Of a stretch of DNA of 64,000 nt, positions 12,401-27,400 are shown one piece after another. Each line of letters opens with the position of its first letter. Positions within the stretch are counted from its first letter, which is position 1. The DNA is from Hippasteria phrygiana. Its lineage: Eukaryota > Echinodermata > Asteroidea > Valvatida > Goniasteridae. The position numbers were made by a program, and so were the translations under genes. Below the pieces are notes generated by a model that worked only from the letters and a program-made list of their open reading frames with translations, made no database searches and was not told the origin of the DNA. The stretch covers positions 186,001 to 250,000 of the forward strand of contig JAZGUH010000400.1 in assembly GCA_037893225.1 (NCBI GenBank), read 5' to 3'.

Positions 12401-15400
12401 TGTATTTGATCCTACTATTCTCCTACTTTTTCACATGGGTCTGCTTGAAAGCCCATGACAGCCTGTGGAGGGAAAAAAATCACCACAGGCTCTAGGACAT
12501 GCTGGAAGGCACTGATTATAGAGTGTTTTACAGACCATATCGGAAAGGGCAAAAATCTCTTCTAATTTACATCATCCATGACTTAAATTCCATCTTCACA
12601 TTGCCTGATGTTCGTTGCTACATTGGATTCGAATCTGCCAGCCGATCCCGGCAGTCTCAGTGGTTGAGTGATTATGGCACCTGCCCTAGTAAACTGGAGG
12701 TTGTGGGTTCGATTCCCTTCCAAGTAAGCCAAGGCATGAAATATCCACTGCACCGCTGGACCGAGTCAAGTGATTTTGAAGCATCGGTCTAGTGAAATCT
12801 TGACCGAACTAGTCCAGCGGCCTGGTGATTTTTGTCATAGATTGGATGAAATGTTATCATTGAGGTTACATTTTTTTAATCAGGCAAACTGAAAAATTCT
12901 CATAATTTCTGGGACTACCATTTTTAGCTGTGAGGCAGGGAGTTTTAGATTGGGTTTCTCAGACCAAACTCCCCCAAAAAATCAAAACAGAACGTTTTTA
13001 TGAAAGACATTGAGTATTCCTTTATGTATGTTTACCATTGGTCTTGTGAAATAACTTCCGGTCTAGTAAAACAAATTGAGTTCCATGTACTAGCCCAACT
13101 GTCTAGTAGGTTCTTACCTGCATTACTGCATTTTGACACAATTAAATGGGAAGCACTGTATGCTCAGTGCTTTCTGAGACCCTGTAGAAAAGTTCACAGG
13201 CTTTCTTGGGTAGGACTCGAACCCACATCTTCCTGTTTACTAGTGCAGACATCTTAACCACTCGACCACAGAGCTTTCAGGGTTCGAATCCAGCATAGTA
13301 ATGGGAAGTGTGCAGAATGTGATGTAAATTGAGCAAAATGTTTTCAATTTTCAATGTGATGTTGGGATTAACAAACTCGCTCAAACTAATACATCGGCCA
13401 CAACACAAATTCCCCATTCTGACCTTATACACAAACATGCAAAGAACATAACAAGAAAAGGCACAATACAATACACTTGAAAATAAGGTAATCCGCCATA
13501 AAAACAGTCATGCAACACAATATGGAAATTGAATTATAAAACCTCAGGATCATTGGTACAGCTGTGTTAGTACAACTTTGTTTGTTTACATTATCTTGAA
13601 ACTTGATGCAATAAAATATTCACTGAGTTACAGGATGGGTGAAGATTCCCCTTACATACTAAAACAAAACAAGGAAGTGTTTGAAAGGAAATGGTTTCTG
13701 TGGTCACTGCTTGGTTTCTATGGTCATTGAAGCGATCACAGAAGTGTTCACCCACTGTCAAAGCAAAGGTTCGTTGCGTGTGAATGACACCCCCTGATAG
13801 TTTATAAATTTAGTGTCAAAATCTACCTAAGATGATAGCCGAAAAACTCAGAAAGGCTTAGTGTGGGGGAAAAAGCACTGTTAAACTATCGTGGGCAGAT
13901 TCTCCCCCTTTGAGAATTAATACAGGGTGGACACTGACATACATACATACATACATCTAACATTACAAGCAGTAGATTAGGGTGACACACAACATAAAGG
14001 AAAAATTGATAGTATCCATATTTGGGTCTATCCCACTTTCTTTCTTTCCAGTCATAATAAAATAACGTCCGTCCATGTTACAAACATTATGTCTTGAAGA
14101 TGACAGTCTTGTTTTTGACTTGAGACTTGACTTGACTTAGAAAAGAAATGACTTGGGACTTGACTTGACTTGAAAGAACATGACTTGTGACTCGACTTGA
14201 CTTGAATAAATTTGACTTGCTGACATTAACACTTCTGTTAAAATATACACAAGCCTATAGCGCATATATAGCAAGCTGGGTGTCCAGTATGTATGCAGGG
14301 CCGCAGCGCTGGCCGACTGCATGGAGAATTGTCGAAATGGCACACCAGGTTGATTTTGTACAGTGCATGCGTGCTAGCCTATGCATTGTTATTTTGTCAT
14401 TCAAATTTTTATTTACTAACAATTGACTTGAGACTTGGTACTTGACTTGAACAAAATTGACTTGGGACTTGACTTGACTTGGAAAAAATTGACTTGGGAC
14501 TTGACTTGACTTGACTTGGGAAAATTTGACTTGTGACTTGACTTGACTTGGGAAAATTTGACTTTGACTTGACTTGAGAAAAAATGACTTGGTTACAACG
14601 CTGGAAGATGACCCTCTAATTTCTTATATATCCAGAGTGTTGTCCTATTCTTTTGTGTCAGTGTGATCGCTGGAAAGCATCAGAAAAACATTTGGGCAAA
14701 ATACTTGATTTGATGTCCCTCTTCCATGTCTGACTCCCATTGCTATCTTTTGATGCTAAATGGCCCATTTAGTGTGGACAGACCCATTTCCCAATTTTGG
14801 TCTATATAGCCCTGTCCGCGCTGGACTTTTTTTTGGTAAAGCTTACCGAGAAGATGGGTACTTTTCCCATTTTAAGTCCAGTGCGGACAGCCTGGGATGT
14901 TTTCCTCTCAGTTACTTTTCCCGAGTCCAGCGGTTACTTCTACTGGGCAACTGCTGCCCAGGAAAACTGACCAGGTAACTTTTCCCGAGACGATAAGTCC
15001 AGTGCGGACAGTGCGAGTCGGTAAAAGCGGCTCAGGAAAGCGTACATCCGGCCCGAGTGCGAGGTCATGCTACACAGGGACACCACGCATGCGCTTTGCA
15101 TTGTTTCACCGCGGAGCGGCAAGTTTCCAAATTCAAGTGCGTTGTTCCTCTTTTGGTCGCAATCACGGCAGATATTATTACATGTATTGATATACATGTA
15201 GTCGGAAGTTTGATTGGTGCTACCAGTGCATCCCAGATGATAATGATGGACGTCAACGTGTACACATCGGCCAAAAGAATGAAAAGACGCGTGCGCTTTG
15301 GGTCAATCGGGTCAATGTAGAAAGGTCACGCAAAGCGCCCTCATGAGTCGTTATACTGACAACTCGGTGACTTCTACCACGGTCTCGGTAAAATTTTCCC

Positions 15401-18400
15401 GTGTCGAAAGTCCAAGTGCGGACAGTGGTCACATTTGACCATTTTTACCATCGTCTCGGTAAAACCTTCCAAAAATATGTATTGATACATGAACATGGCA
15501 CTCAATGGCACAAGTGCACTCAGTCATAATGCAGTCATCTTCAGGAACGATCGGTTGTGTTTTTTGCACAGGGATTAGTTTTGAAACTGGCCTTGAAAAC
15601 TTGGGGGTTTCCTGCACAGAGTGACTACATTTGGCTGTGTGTCATGCATTTTGTAATATGACCTTGTTTTGATGCAGATGTCAACCGGAGCATTTTTATT
15701 TCCTGGTCATGCAAGTTGGAAAGTGTGGAGCTCTGTGGAAAAATTTATGTTTTTCGGTTGACAGAAGTTTTGCTTACATATATATACACCATGCCATGAA
15801 GTAACTACGGTGAAAAACAGAAGAAGTTACCCCACCTGGGTCTATAGGTATGGTTCTTTGTTGGGTACCCTGGTTCACATGCAAATGGTTCATTTTTTTT
15901 CAAGACTTGTAAAATCAAACTCTTTTTAAAGAGCACACTTTTAAACATGGATGCCTGTCCCTTTTACCACATGTTCAAAAGCCCCAAAATGTAACACATG
16001 AAAATTTGTTGCACGTCAACTCTAATCATATCATCAACTAAAAAGAAAGGGGCCTCATGTTTTCAGAGCAGGGCACATACTATTTACCAGTTGAGTCAGC
16101 TTTACCCTAATGGATTTTTTATTTTTGGGGGGGGGGGATCGACCACTCACACCCAGGTGGAGGGATACAGTTAGGATTTTCATTGTAATTCAGTAATGTA
16201 CATTGCCCACCAACTGCGTTAGCTTGCGAAGCCAAAAATAGTGCAAGTAGCGCAGCAGTGGGCAAGCGTTCTTGCGAAAGCTTGCGCAAATTTAGCTTAC
16301 TGTTGCGCTAGTTTTGAACCCTGCCCAAAAATAGCGCAAAATAGCACAAGCCAAGCTGCGCTAGACGTCTTTCACAGTGCATCGCAATGCATCGCAAGCA
16401 GTGTACAGGCCTAACGCAAGCATGCGCAATGCAGTGCAAGGCAGCACAATCTGCGATTTGTTGCGAATTCTTGCGCTCGTTGTGCCGCTGGGCAACAGCA
16501 TTTTGCAAAAAAATCACAACAAATTGCACAATTTGCAAATGGCGCAATATATCATAAATTTTGGCGGAAAAAAATTGGCGCAAAAATTCGCAAGATAACG
16601 TAGTTGGTTGGCAAGCAGCATAAGAAAGTAAAAAAGGCTCAGCACAAAAAAATAAAGTACTGTGGGGGGAAAACAATACATGTATAACTGAGATAACATG
16701 TAGCCTATGGCAACAGAAGGACAAAGACCGCTACACAACTACACATAGCTCATTTGTACAATCTGATCACTGCTGAAACAAATGAACTGTCATATTATCT
16801 CTGGTCCTGATGATTCATTGTAAAAGGTGAATGTATTCAGTGGATGTGAGACCAAATAGGTTTAGTGTTATTGTACAGGTTAATATATAGACTTGAATAT
16901 AAAAAAAAAAGATAAATGCCCGGGACAGTTTCACAAGAGTGTAGAGCATGTTGTTAACCTTTGTTTATTATTAAAAGGAAACATACAATGGATATCCAGT
17001 TCAGCTTGTTTTCATGCTTTAAATAAAAAAAAAGAAAAGCAAATCGCCCATCACAAGGCAAAGGGCCACTCGAGGTGTGGGCTACAGAGGAAAGTGTGGA
17101 AGAACTAGCCCCTCGCACTGAAACAAGACATGATAATCTGATCTCTTCACAGTATGAATAGGGTCGGGATGGGTAACTTGTCCACTGCAAGGCCTTTATA
17201 ATGCCTCTACCCATATTAAGCATAGAAGTGCTATAGCCCAGGACAACCTGCAGAATTACCTGTAGACCACGAATTCAATGCTCCAAACCACTAGGCCACG
17301 GCACTTTGCTGCCGTTGCAAAAGAACAAACATGATTTAAATGCTTGATCCATTGGAATATTTTTCTTCAAAACTTCTTATATTCATATTCATACATTACC
17401 TGCCAAGAAAAACAAACCAGATTCACAGCCAGATCCATGAAGTTCTACAGAACCGGAATGAAATACTTTCCAACCCCAGAAGACTTTTGTTTTTTTTAGT
17501 CATAAGCAATTCTGAAAAGGCAGCCGAAATTGTTCACATTGTTACAGTTGCCGCTGTGGCTCATTTGTATGGAAATATATTTTAATTCAGCGCATGCACA
17601 ATAACTCAATTGAACTTTGAAACCTACATGTATGTGCATTGGGAGCGTTTGAGGCAACTGCACAAAAGGCAGTGAAATTAGGTTGACAGACAGAGCTCAT
17701 TTACACATGCCCATATAGAATGCTTCATCTTGCATACACATATATACTTGCAAATCCACACGCTCAGAAATCAGTTTTTGACACGCGTAGAACTGGCTTT
17801 TACTGCACAATTTGAAAGAAAATATGGGTTGGCAAAGTTACATTTTTCGCCATTTTAAGACAAGTTTTGGGCATTATGAATAGGCATTATTAATAGGCAT
17901 AAAAATATGATGACCTAAATGGTAATGACCTCGGAGGGTCATGGCTGCTGTTGACCTCTTGATGACGGCCATAGCTGCAGTTTGAAAAAGACCACCTGGC
18001 CAGTTGTCATCTATATGTGCATTCCTGTGCATACCCACTTCATGTTTCCACTATATTCTTGAATGGGAGTGTAATGAATAGATGGATAGATGGAGCTTTT
18101 TCAAACAAAGCTTTCATTTACACGAAAGGGGGGCTCAATTTGCAATGAATAGGACCACTCTATTCAGTATGGTGCCCATTTGCATTTACGCTTGGCTGTG
18201 CAGCCTCTTCCTGGCGTACCACCCGCTCATCAATGACAGCCACGCCCCTCCTCAACCATTGTTTACTTGGAGAAGAATGGGTCATCGCCATTTTTATCCT
18301 TTACTAAATGACTTCTGGTATTTATTGCTCAATGTATTCAAGCCTGTCTGATGATCCTATTGATTCAGAGGGGGTGTGGCCACTGCGTACTGTGTCAACA

Positions 18401-21400
18401 CCTTCACCAGCCAGAAGATTGAGACGCTTCCAGATGACGTCTACGGTAACCTCGATGACATGGTGTCCTTTGTCACTTACACGCTGCAGGTGAGTGGAGA
18501 AGTTGTGATCTATGTTGGGCGGATTTATGTGGACATGTATCACGTGCACTCCAACCCCCCCCCCCCCCCCCCCCCCCAGCCATATTGTGGCAAGCTTATT
18601 TTTTTCAAAAACAAACAGCTTATTTGTATTGAGCTGTGGAAGTTTCATACAATAATTGGAACTCACACAAGGTCCGAACAAAATTTTGTTTTTAAGCCGA
18701 CGTAATCTGTTTCATAATTTATGTGCTATTAATAGAAATCTGCACTTATGTGCATTTTCATTATTGCTAGGCTCAAACTGTGTTTACCGCGAGAGTAAAA
18801 ATCAAATGCCTGGTCTGAAAAATGTGTGCCTAGAAAAACTGTTTAATTAAGCAATTTGCTTTAATTCTGAGTATATTTGACTCATATATTTGACACATAA
18901 ACCACAACATTTACAAATACAGACATTGATTTCTCATTCTTGAGTCAAATATGCTTAGAATTAGTGTGGATGTTGCTCATATAGCTGAATTTAATTTGCG
19001 CAGTTTACAAAGATTAAACACTGGTGCCTGTAAGGAAGCAGAGACTAAATACTGCAGCCTGTTTGGATATTAAATGGGGCACCTAGAGTTCGTAAATTAT
19101 CACCATTCCCAGCAGACCATTCCCAGCAGACCATTCCCAGCAGACCATTCCCAGCAGACCATTCCCAGCAGACCATTCCCAGCAGACCATTCCCAGCAGA
19201 CCATTCCCAGCAGACCATTCCCAGCAGACCATTCCCAGCAGACCATTCCCAGCAGACCATTCCCAGCAGACCATTCCCAGCAGACCATTCCCAGAAGAGC
19301 ATTCCCAGAAGAGCGTTCCACTGGGCACTTGCTTGTAAAGCATGGAAGGGTCCGTGCCCAGCGGAACGAGCCAGCATGCCCAGCGGAACGGCCAGCCTGC
19401 CCAGCTGAATGGTCATTGTGGGCAGACAACGGCCAGTGTGGCCAGCGGAATGGCCAGTGTGGCCAGCGGAACGGCCAGTGTGGCCAGCGGAACGGCCAGT
19501 GTGGCCAGCGGAACGGCCAGTGTGCCCAGCGGAACGGCCAGTGTGCCCAGCGGAACGGCCAGTGTGCCCAGCGGAACGGCCAGTGTGCCCAGCGGAACGG
19601 CCAGTGTGCCCAGCGGAACGGCCAGTGTGCCCAGCGGAACGGCCAGTGTGCCCAGCGGAACGGCCAGTGTGGCCAGCAGAACGGCCAGTGTGGCCAGTGG
19701 AGCGGAACGGCCAGTGTGCCCAGCGGAACGGCCAGTGTGCCCAGCGGAACGGCCAGTGTGCCCAGCGGAACGGCCAGTGTGCCCAGCGGAACGGCCAGTG
19801 TGCGCAGCGGAACGGCCAGTGTGCGCAGTGGAACGGCCTGACTATTCCAATGTTAAATTGAAATTTCAGGCATTGTTTTCCCACCTGTTTCTACTGCTTC
19901 TTTATATCTGCCTACTGTAGCTGAGGGACACAAGGGCAATTCCTTTTCAATTACGCTCACCTTGACACTTGACAAAAATCCACTATGGTTCACAGCATGA
20001 AGTAACATTTCGCATTTATCTCTGCGTGTTTTTTCCCCAACAGGAGATTAACTTCACAGTCAACGATCAGCTGAGCTACACCCTGAATCAAGTGACTCGA
20101 GATCTCTTAGGTAAGCAGACCCGTTGCCATGCAACAGAGTAAGAGAAGACAAAGCCACATCCGCTAATCCAGAACACATACATTTGTATTGATTGGGGCA
20201 CGCTGCCAGCTGTCGCTAAGTGGTGATACACACAGTTAACACTCTGTGTCTTCTGGCTTGGAGTAGAAAAGCATGTCGATCTTTAGAGAAAGTCCCATTT
20301 TTTCCCACTTTTTTTGTTGGCCCACAATTCTGAAAAATGAAAGCTCATTGAATACTTTTCATAAGTGTTACACACTGTCGTACAAAAATTATGCAATAAA
20401 GGGCTTGGGTGCAGGAGCACTGCAACTTTACGTCCAAGAGTTTTGAAGATGGATTGCAAGTGTTGTGAGTACAGAACATGTGAATGAAAACAACTCCTAT
20501 CCTACTTCTATCCTGATTTTGTCCACGAAAGTTTGACTTTTCAGTGCCATTTTTTTGAAAATGTTGATCTTACCATTCTCCTACTTTTTCAACTGGGTCT
20601 GCTTGAAAGCGCTTAAAAAAGTGTATACTTAATTGATGATGCGAAATCATACCCAGTGATGTAGTCGAGACCATCACAAGACCCTGCAAGACCAACATGA
20701 CCATCACAAGACCTTCGGTCTTAATTCAAGTCTCAAGCAATTCAAATGAACTGTAATGAAAGCATTCCTTTGTCATGGTTTATGCCTGTTACTAGCTGGT
20801 CTTGTGAATGGTCTCGTGCATGGTCTTGTGATGGTCTCGACTACATCACTGATCATACCTGGTATGTATACATATAGATCTTTTTGGGCATTGTGTTGTA
20901 TGCAATTCTGGTGGTGGTAGCAACTTTTTCATGGTTTACATATTAATTTTTTTTGTTTAAATGTGTGTTGGTTTATTTTTGTTGCTTCTCAGATATTGAT
21001 CAGCTCGTCGGTGAGCCGGTGAAGCAAGAGCTATCGACTAATGTTCAGCCTGCCATCGATGCTATCTACCCCCTCGCTAACTGTGAGTTCCATTTGTCTA
21101 AAGCCGTATTCACGTTTTACTTTGTGGGGTGCAAAATTCACAGAGATGATGGTTCTCTTCCTATTTTGAGTCCAGTGCAAATAGCCTGCGAAATTTTTTC
21201 TCTTGGTTTGTGTTCGTTGGTAACTTTTTTTGGCCAATCAATTTATTTTAATTCTTTCTGGTAATGAAACCAAGAATTTGTCGAAAGCACCACAAGGCAA
21301 ACCTGACTCCAGATTGTAAAACTGGGTGCACCTGCGCGTGCAGTTTTATGTACGTGTATTCAAGTAACAGTAAAACATTGCTGTCTCGTGAATAAGGCCA

Positions 21401-24400
21401 ATTTGGACTAGGGCTGTACATCTGAACCGGGTACCCATTGCAAGTACCCGACCGCTAATGTCAAGAACCGGTTCCAGATTATAGAATCAAGTACCCGTAA
21501 CCGAATTAACATAATTTAGTCATTTCTCAGACAATGAAAAAGAAAGTTTTTAAATATCATTTGTGGGAATTTCAAAATGAAAATGAGGGTACATGGAAAA
21601 ACAAAACTACTAAACATCTAGAAGGCTTGTGAAAGTGCAATTTACACCGTGAAGCTATAGAGCTCACTTCACTGCATCGATGCACCGATGTGGGTAGTAT
21701 GTGTGGACTTTTACAAACAAGTGAACATCAATTTCCGAGATTTAATTTTTGGGATTGGCATTCTCTACCAGGTACAGTCTCCGATGGTCAGACAAAAAGC
21801 TTGAATGTACAATCATTATTTGATGAAACGTATCAAACATGTCTCAGGTGTTGCCCTGTTGTGTAAAATTTGGGCATAAAAATTAGTGTGCGTTTCATAT
21901 TCGCAGGAACTAAATTCCCGACATTCCAGGCCTACAGGGGACACGTAATTTGAATTGTTCCATTGTTAGTTAAATTGCCGGTGGCTGCGAAGATTGTCCC
22001 TCTGAAGTCATGCTGTTCGAACTCCTTTCGAATCCTTCCTCCGTGATTTCAGTGAATACCCTTGTTCTCCTTCTCTTCATACTGCAGCCATCAGGGACAC
22101 ATACAACAGTCTAGTCAACATCAACGCCACTCAGGATGGGGTGGAGACTCTGTGGGAACTGGTCAAAGGTCAGGTGGACCAGACCTTGATTGACATCAAC
22201 AATGAGTGTGCCAACTGTAGCTGTTGTGGTATGGGCGGCTTTCCAGATACGAGTGGACTCGGCATGAACGCCGACTGGCGGGATATCAACTTTGTCATGG
22301 TACGTTCCGAGGAGCTTCGATTTTTGTTTCTGCTTTCCCATTTTTTTGGGTGCTGCATTGAAATGAGCAGAAAGTCGCTCCATGACATGAGTTAAAGCAG
22401 AAATAACATTTTTGTTTGCATCCGAAACAATCCATTTTCCTTTCTATCATATCCCAGAGTTTTGCCTGCTGGTGTATGTTTCCCTTCTTCTTACGATCTT
22501 TCCTGCTTCAAGAGGAATATTAATTCCTACCTCTTCTATCTTTGATTCTTTTTCTTTTTGTAGCTCCATATACCTCGAGTGGCTTTTAGCCTTCTTTGGG
22601 GCAAACTTGCATAAAAAAGAAAGAAAAGAGGAACATAGCGGCTTTTTGGGTGATATAAAAAGCTGTGCACTGAGGGTATAGTTTGCTAACGAGGGTTCGT
22701 AACCTTAACAACTTGGTTATAGAGTAGACTAGGAATGAGCTGCGTCGACTTATTCTTATCACCTCTACTTTTGTTAATTTCAATTTTTTAACTTTTTGTG
22801 GTGCAAGGTCACATAAGGCATTTGACAAACAAACCACAAGGGAAACTGACTAGGTATAAATTGGAATGAAATTTCAAGGTGAACAATGAAAACTGGCAGG
22901 AGCAGGATTTGAACCTGTGACCTCCGGAATACCGTATTGGTGCTCTACGAACTGAGCACCCCCGAACGAAAACACTGACAATTTGGGAGACCTCCAACAT
23001 AGGGCAAGATAGCTCAGTTGGTAAAGCACTGGTGCGGTATTCAGTTTTATAGTCCAAGATACATCATTGTGTGAATGTGAGCTGCGCTACAGTAGACCTA
23101 GATGATACTGACCAAAAGAGGTTATACAACATTGCATTTTTAACCCCTTGCATCCGAATGTTATTGGTGGAATGCCGGGGCGCCAGACTCTCACCGAAAG
23201 GGCTGTGCAGCTGAGCGTTAACGCAAATACATGTAGGTGCCACACTGAATCGAGTGGTCCTATTCATTGCACTCGGAGCCCCCCTTTCGTGTGAATGAAA
23301 GCTTTTTCTGAGAAAACCCTATCTATTCATTGCACTCCCATTCAAGAACAATATAGTTGAATAATGAATGGATTGTGTATGAGCAGGAATGCAGCTATTT
23401 ACATCAACCGGCCCAGGTGTCTTTCCTTTACACCGCAGCTATGGCCGTCGTCCCGCTACAAAGGGTTAAGTTCTAAGAATTATATAACCATATCCACACG
23501 TGTGAATAAACAGTATGTATAGTAATTCAGAGTGAAATTACAGTCGGACATTTTCTGACCACTTGCAGTATTTGTCTGAACAAAATATTGTTTGTGCCAT
23601 GACAAATCAAAAGCTGGTAATGGCTTAGTACCTTTTGTGTCTAATTTCACTCTCTGGTAATATAATGGCAGATATTTTTTAATTATATTTACAGGCATAT
23701 GGCAGTTTTCCCCAGCCTGCAGTGGACAATGCCATTGATGCTATGGAGGGTGTCTATAATGCTGACTTGACATCAGCTGCAGATCAGGTAATAATAGAGT
23801 ATGGAAGCGCATTGTTAATTTGGTTGGAGAAGAGTTGGGCTCATCCTTACAATCACTCTCTCACCGTGGGTGAGTGGATGTATGTAAATTATCCAGTATG
23901 AATAACGTATGTTTCCCAATGGGCAGTTACAGCCTCGGTTTGCGTAGCTGAATCTGAATTATGCATTTAAGATCGTCCAATCAGCTACCTGGAATGTTTT
24001 ACAGTTGACCTTTTTGACCCAACGCGATGATGACATGTTTTTCACGTGCATATGTAACATGAATTATTCAACGTGACGTGTCAATTTGGGACCTATCAGA
24101 TCACTAGCGATCGATAAAAGCTTAATTCATTAACATAACCGCAAAACCTGGAAGTAACCGTATCATCAAGGCTGTGATCCTGTGAAGTACGGGCTGGGAC
24201 TCTCACATGGGTTGGTGCATGTACACAAGCACTGCAGGCACCGTGCGTGCCACGGATTGGCGTTCGCCGTATACGTATTATGTGGAGCTAGCTATAATGT
24301 ACTGGCCAGCATGGCGGGTACGCGCATGCTAACACAGCATGCACAGCCTTTCATTCAAGGCTAACCGGAGTTCTGTTGCTACTCTTAGTCTGTTCTACAG

Positions 24401-27400
24401 ATATTTTCATGGTAAATGTTTCACCAGATTGTCCAGCTTGGTTCCTCCAGTTGAGTGTGAAACTCAGCTTTCCGCCTGTTCCCACCACTATATTGTGGCT
24501 GTACCTATAGGTATAGAAAAACAAAAACTATGCCTATTAGCAACAGAACTTCAGTGCTTTTTTTGGGGTCCATTTTTTGTCTTTTTTTTTCCTGTAGGGT
24601 GCTGCCAACTTCAACAATCTGCCAGAGACACTGAAAAACACGACCAAAACTCAGATTGATGGTAAATATACGTTTGCCAAAAAAATGGTTGAGAGATGAC
24701 CAGAGTCAATTTCATGGAATCCGAACTCTGTGCCAAAGGCCTGAAATTCTGAGCTAACCAAGCCAGCAAAGGAATTCTTTGTTAACCCTAGCATGGAATC
24801 TTTTACAAGCTTAAATTCCTTGCAAACCTGTGAAGTATGCTGACCATTAGTGCAAAATCTTCTGGACTTAGCAGCCATTTGCCGCTAACATTACAGATTC
24901 CATGAAATTGTGCTCAAATCTTAAAGCTTACAACATTGGCTTTTGCTATAATCTTCATAAATGGATGGATTTGGGGGTTAGAATTTTATCGCGGATATTA
25001 TTGCAATGACCTGTTTAAAGCTTTTTATTCTTTAAATGCTGAAAAATTCAAGAACAAAAATGCTTCAATTTATAGACATTGGGAAATTGTCGGGTCAGGG
25101 AACCAGACTAGCTGGCTTGCACGCCCGCATTCACGGATGTATAACCCATTGGAAACGAAATGTGTACCAACTAAATTTGGTAAATTGAGGGTGGTATTTG
25201 ACAAAAAGGGAGGTGTTTTTTTCTTCTAATGATAGTCGGCTGACCGTCATTGGAAATTGATACAAAATCCCGCTGTTTTTTGCGGTATCAATATTAATGC
25301 CGTACAGGTGAGTGCAATATTTATGAGGCGTGTGTGGTTCTCTGGTGGCGAGTGCTTTACAAAGAATGTAACTATGGCATCACTAATCCCCTGGCTCTCT
25401 GGCTAATCCATCTCTGTAGACAATGGAGAATTAAAGTGTTCCAAGCTCAAGCTCTTAATAAACATTCATTGCAGCAAGACTTCCACTAATTTCAAGATAT
25501 TGCCCTCCATTGCCTTTTTTATTGCTGTTTTTTAATGGAACTTCGTCTAACAACTGTTGAGGATAAATTACATTTCAAACCAGTAACTGCAGAATTTCTT
25601 TGTTTTCCCCCAGCCATCGTGAACACCCTTGATACTGTGGATGAAGACATTGCTGGTCTTCTTCAGTCGGTTACCGGTGAACTCTCAGGGGTATGTACAC
25701 GTGTAGCTGTGTACGAGATGCAATTTAATGAAAATTTGAGTTTTGCAACATAAAATACAAGATTTTTCTGTGGCGCTATGTACTATTAAACCCAGTGAAC
25801 AAAATTTGAAGCCATTTTTGGGTACCCAATTGGGCGGTATCACGCACGAGCGCTCATCATACGCGCACACTCAGTGCTCCTTTGACCAATAGGATTGCCA
25901 AAATAAACACGCGCCTCGAATGTAAGCACGCGTATGATGCGCACGCGAGGCGGTACTGCCCAAGTAATACCCAAAAATTTTGTTTGCCTAATGAGTCTAT
26001 AGACCTCGTTCACTCAGGTGACCAGATGTGAAATGCAAACAAAACCACCATGTGTGGACGTCCTTGGAGTGATTGTAGTGCACATGGTTAAACCTGGGCC
26101 AGGTATGGGCCAGGTTTAACCATGTGCACTAACGCGACACGCTTGACTGGTTTACTGAAATAATCACTCATTAGCTTTGCTACACTATGCGGTCCATGAC
26201 CGTGAAAAAAGGGCTACATCAATGTTTCCTTTATAACATGATTTTCGTGTGTGATGTTGGTCATTTGTAGATTACGGGTCAAGTGGATGACATTAAGGAT
26301 CTACTCAATAGCTTCATCCCAATCATCCAGATGGTGGACCCTTACAGGTAAGAATTGCAGCTGACTTGTAAGGCACGACATCCTTATTAAACGGGACCAA
26401 ATGTGACCAGAAGCCGATTTCACGAAGCCTTACGCAATAAGCCAGTTCGGTATCTCAAAGGTCAAAGGTTTTTCGGGATAAAATTGCTGACGCAATGTCA
26501 TGCCATGTTACGCGAACGCCCATTCTGATTAAATTTAACACGTGCGCGTTGTGCGACCACCTTTTGCGTTCACACGCACGCGTTAGGTCACGCGGGTCAT
26601 TTGGGATAAAATGTCATTGTGTACATGCGCAGTTAAAAATACTGAACTGGCTTATTGTCAGGGGTGAGATTTTCTCAGATTTTTCCTGATTTTAGGATTT
26701 TAGGTGAGACGTCTTCCATATTTCCGGAAGATTTTTGTTGGTCTTTAAATTGTTTTCATGATTCTAAAATGACCTCTGCAACCAACAGTCTTCTTTGAAT
26801 TCTAATGACCATATTTTGTCCAATTCTGAACTGTATCTTTTGGTAGAAAATGCAGTTTTCTTGTGCATTTTTCAGCAGCGCCATGCAAATATATTGTCTC
26901 CGAGTCTTTCGTGGATTTTTTCATTTCCCTCAAATCTCACCCCTGAATTGTGTAACTCCACATATGCCACATTTCATTGCATAAGTTGCGCGCAGCATTG
27001 TGACATTTTAAAAATTTCACGGAAGTTACTTTGTGCGTACACAAATTACTGAGCAACTTACGCACTTGATTTCGATAGCACAAGTTGGTCGCCACATACC
27101 CTGAAATGATGACTTTGAGCGTGAGCGTTGTACAGCCATTTGTTGCTCAAGTCATGTAATAATTTTTCCAGGGTAATGAAATGACCGTCTACTGCAGGTT
27201 GCCTTTTGTTCTGTTTTGGATCCTACTATTCTGCTTTTTCACCTGGGTCTGCTTGAAAGCCTCCAAAAGAAACTCTCACATGTCCGGAAATAGCTTGGAA
27301 AAAAACAAAAATGTGAAAAAAACACCTCTTAATCCTTATATAAGTCCAGAAAGGGAATTCCTTTATGCTGAAACAGTTTTGTGCAAAATATTTCTGAGAA

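Noticed and set aside
16308..16724. 138-codon open frame on the - strand
   Set aside because: Overlaps the GCGCAA-rich MITE; the translation is low-complexity and resembles no family.
19103..19840. Regular repeats resembling a CRISPR array
   Set aside because: The repeats are contiguous with no unique spacers, and the window is clearly animal DNA.
19045..19920. The longest open frames of the window (192-279 codons, both strands)
   Set aside because: They are translations of the 14- and 21-bp minisatellites: unit lengths keep several frames open. No start context, no homology pattern, and they lie in a prominin intron.
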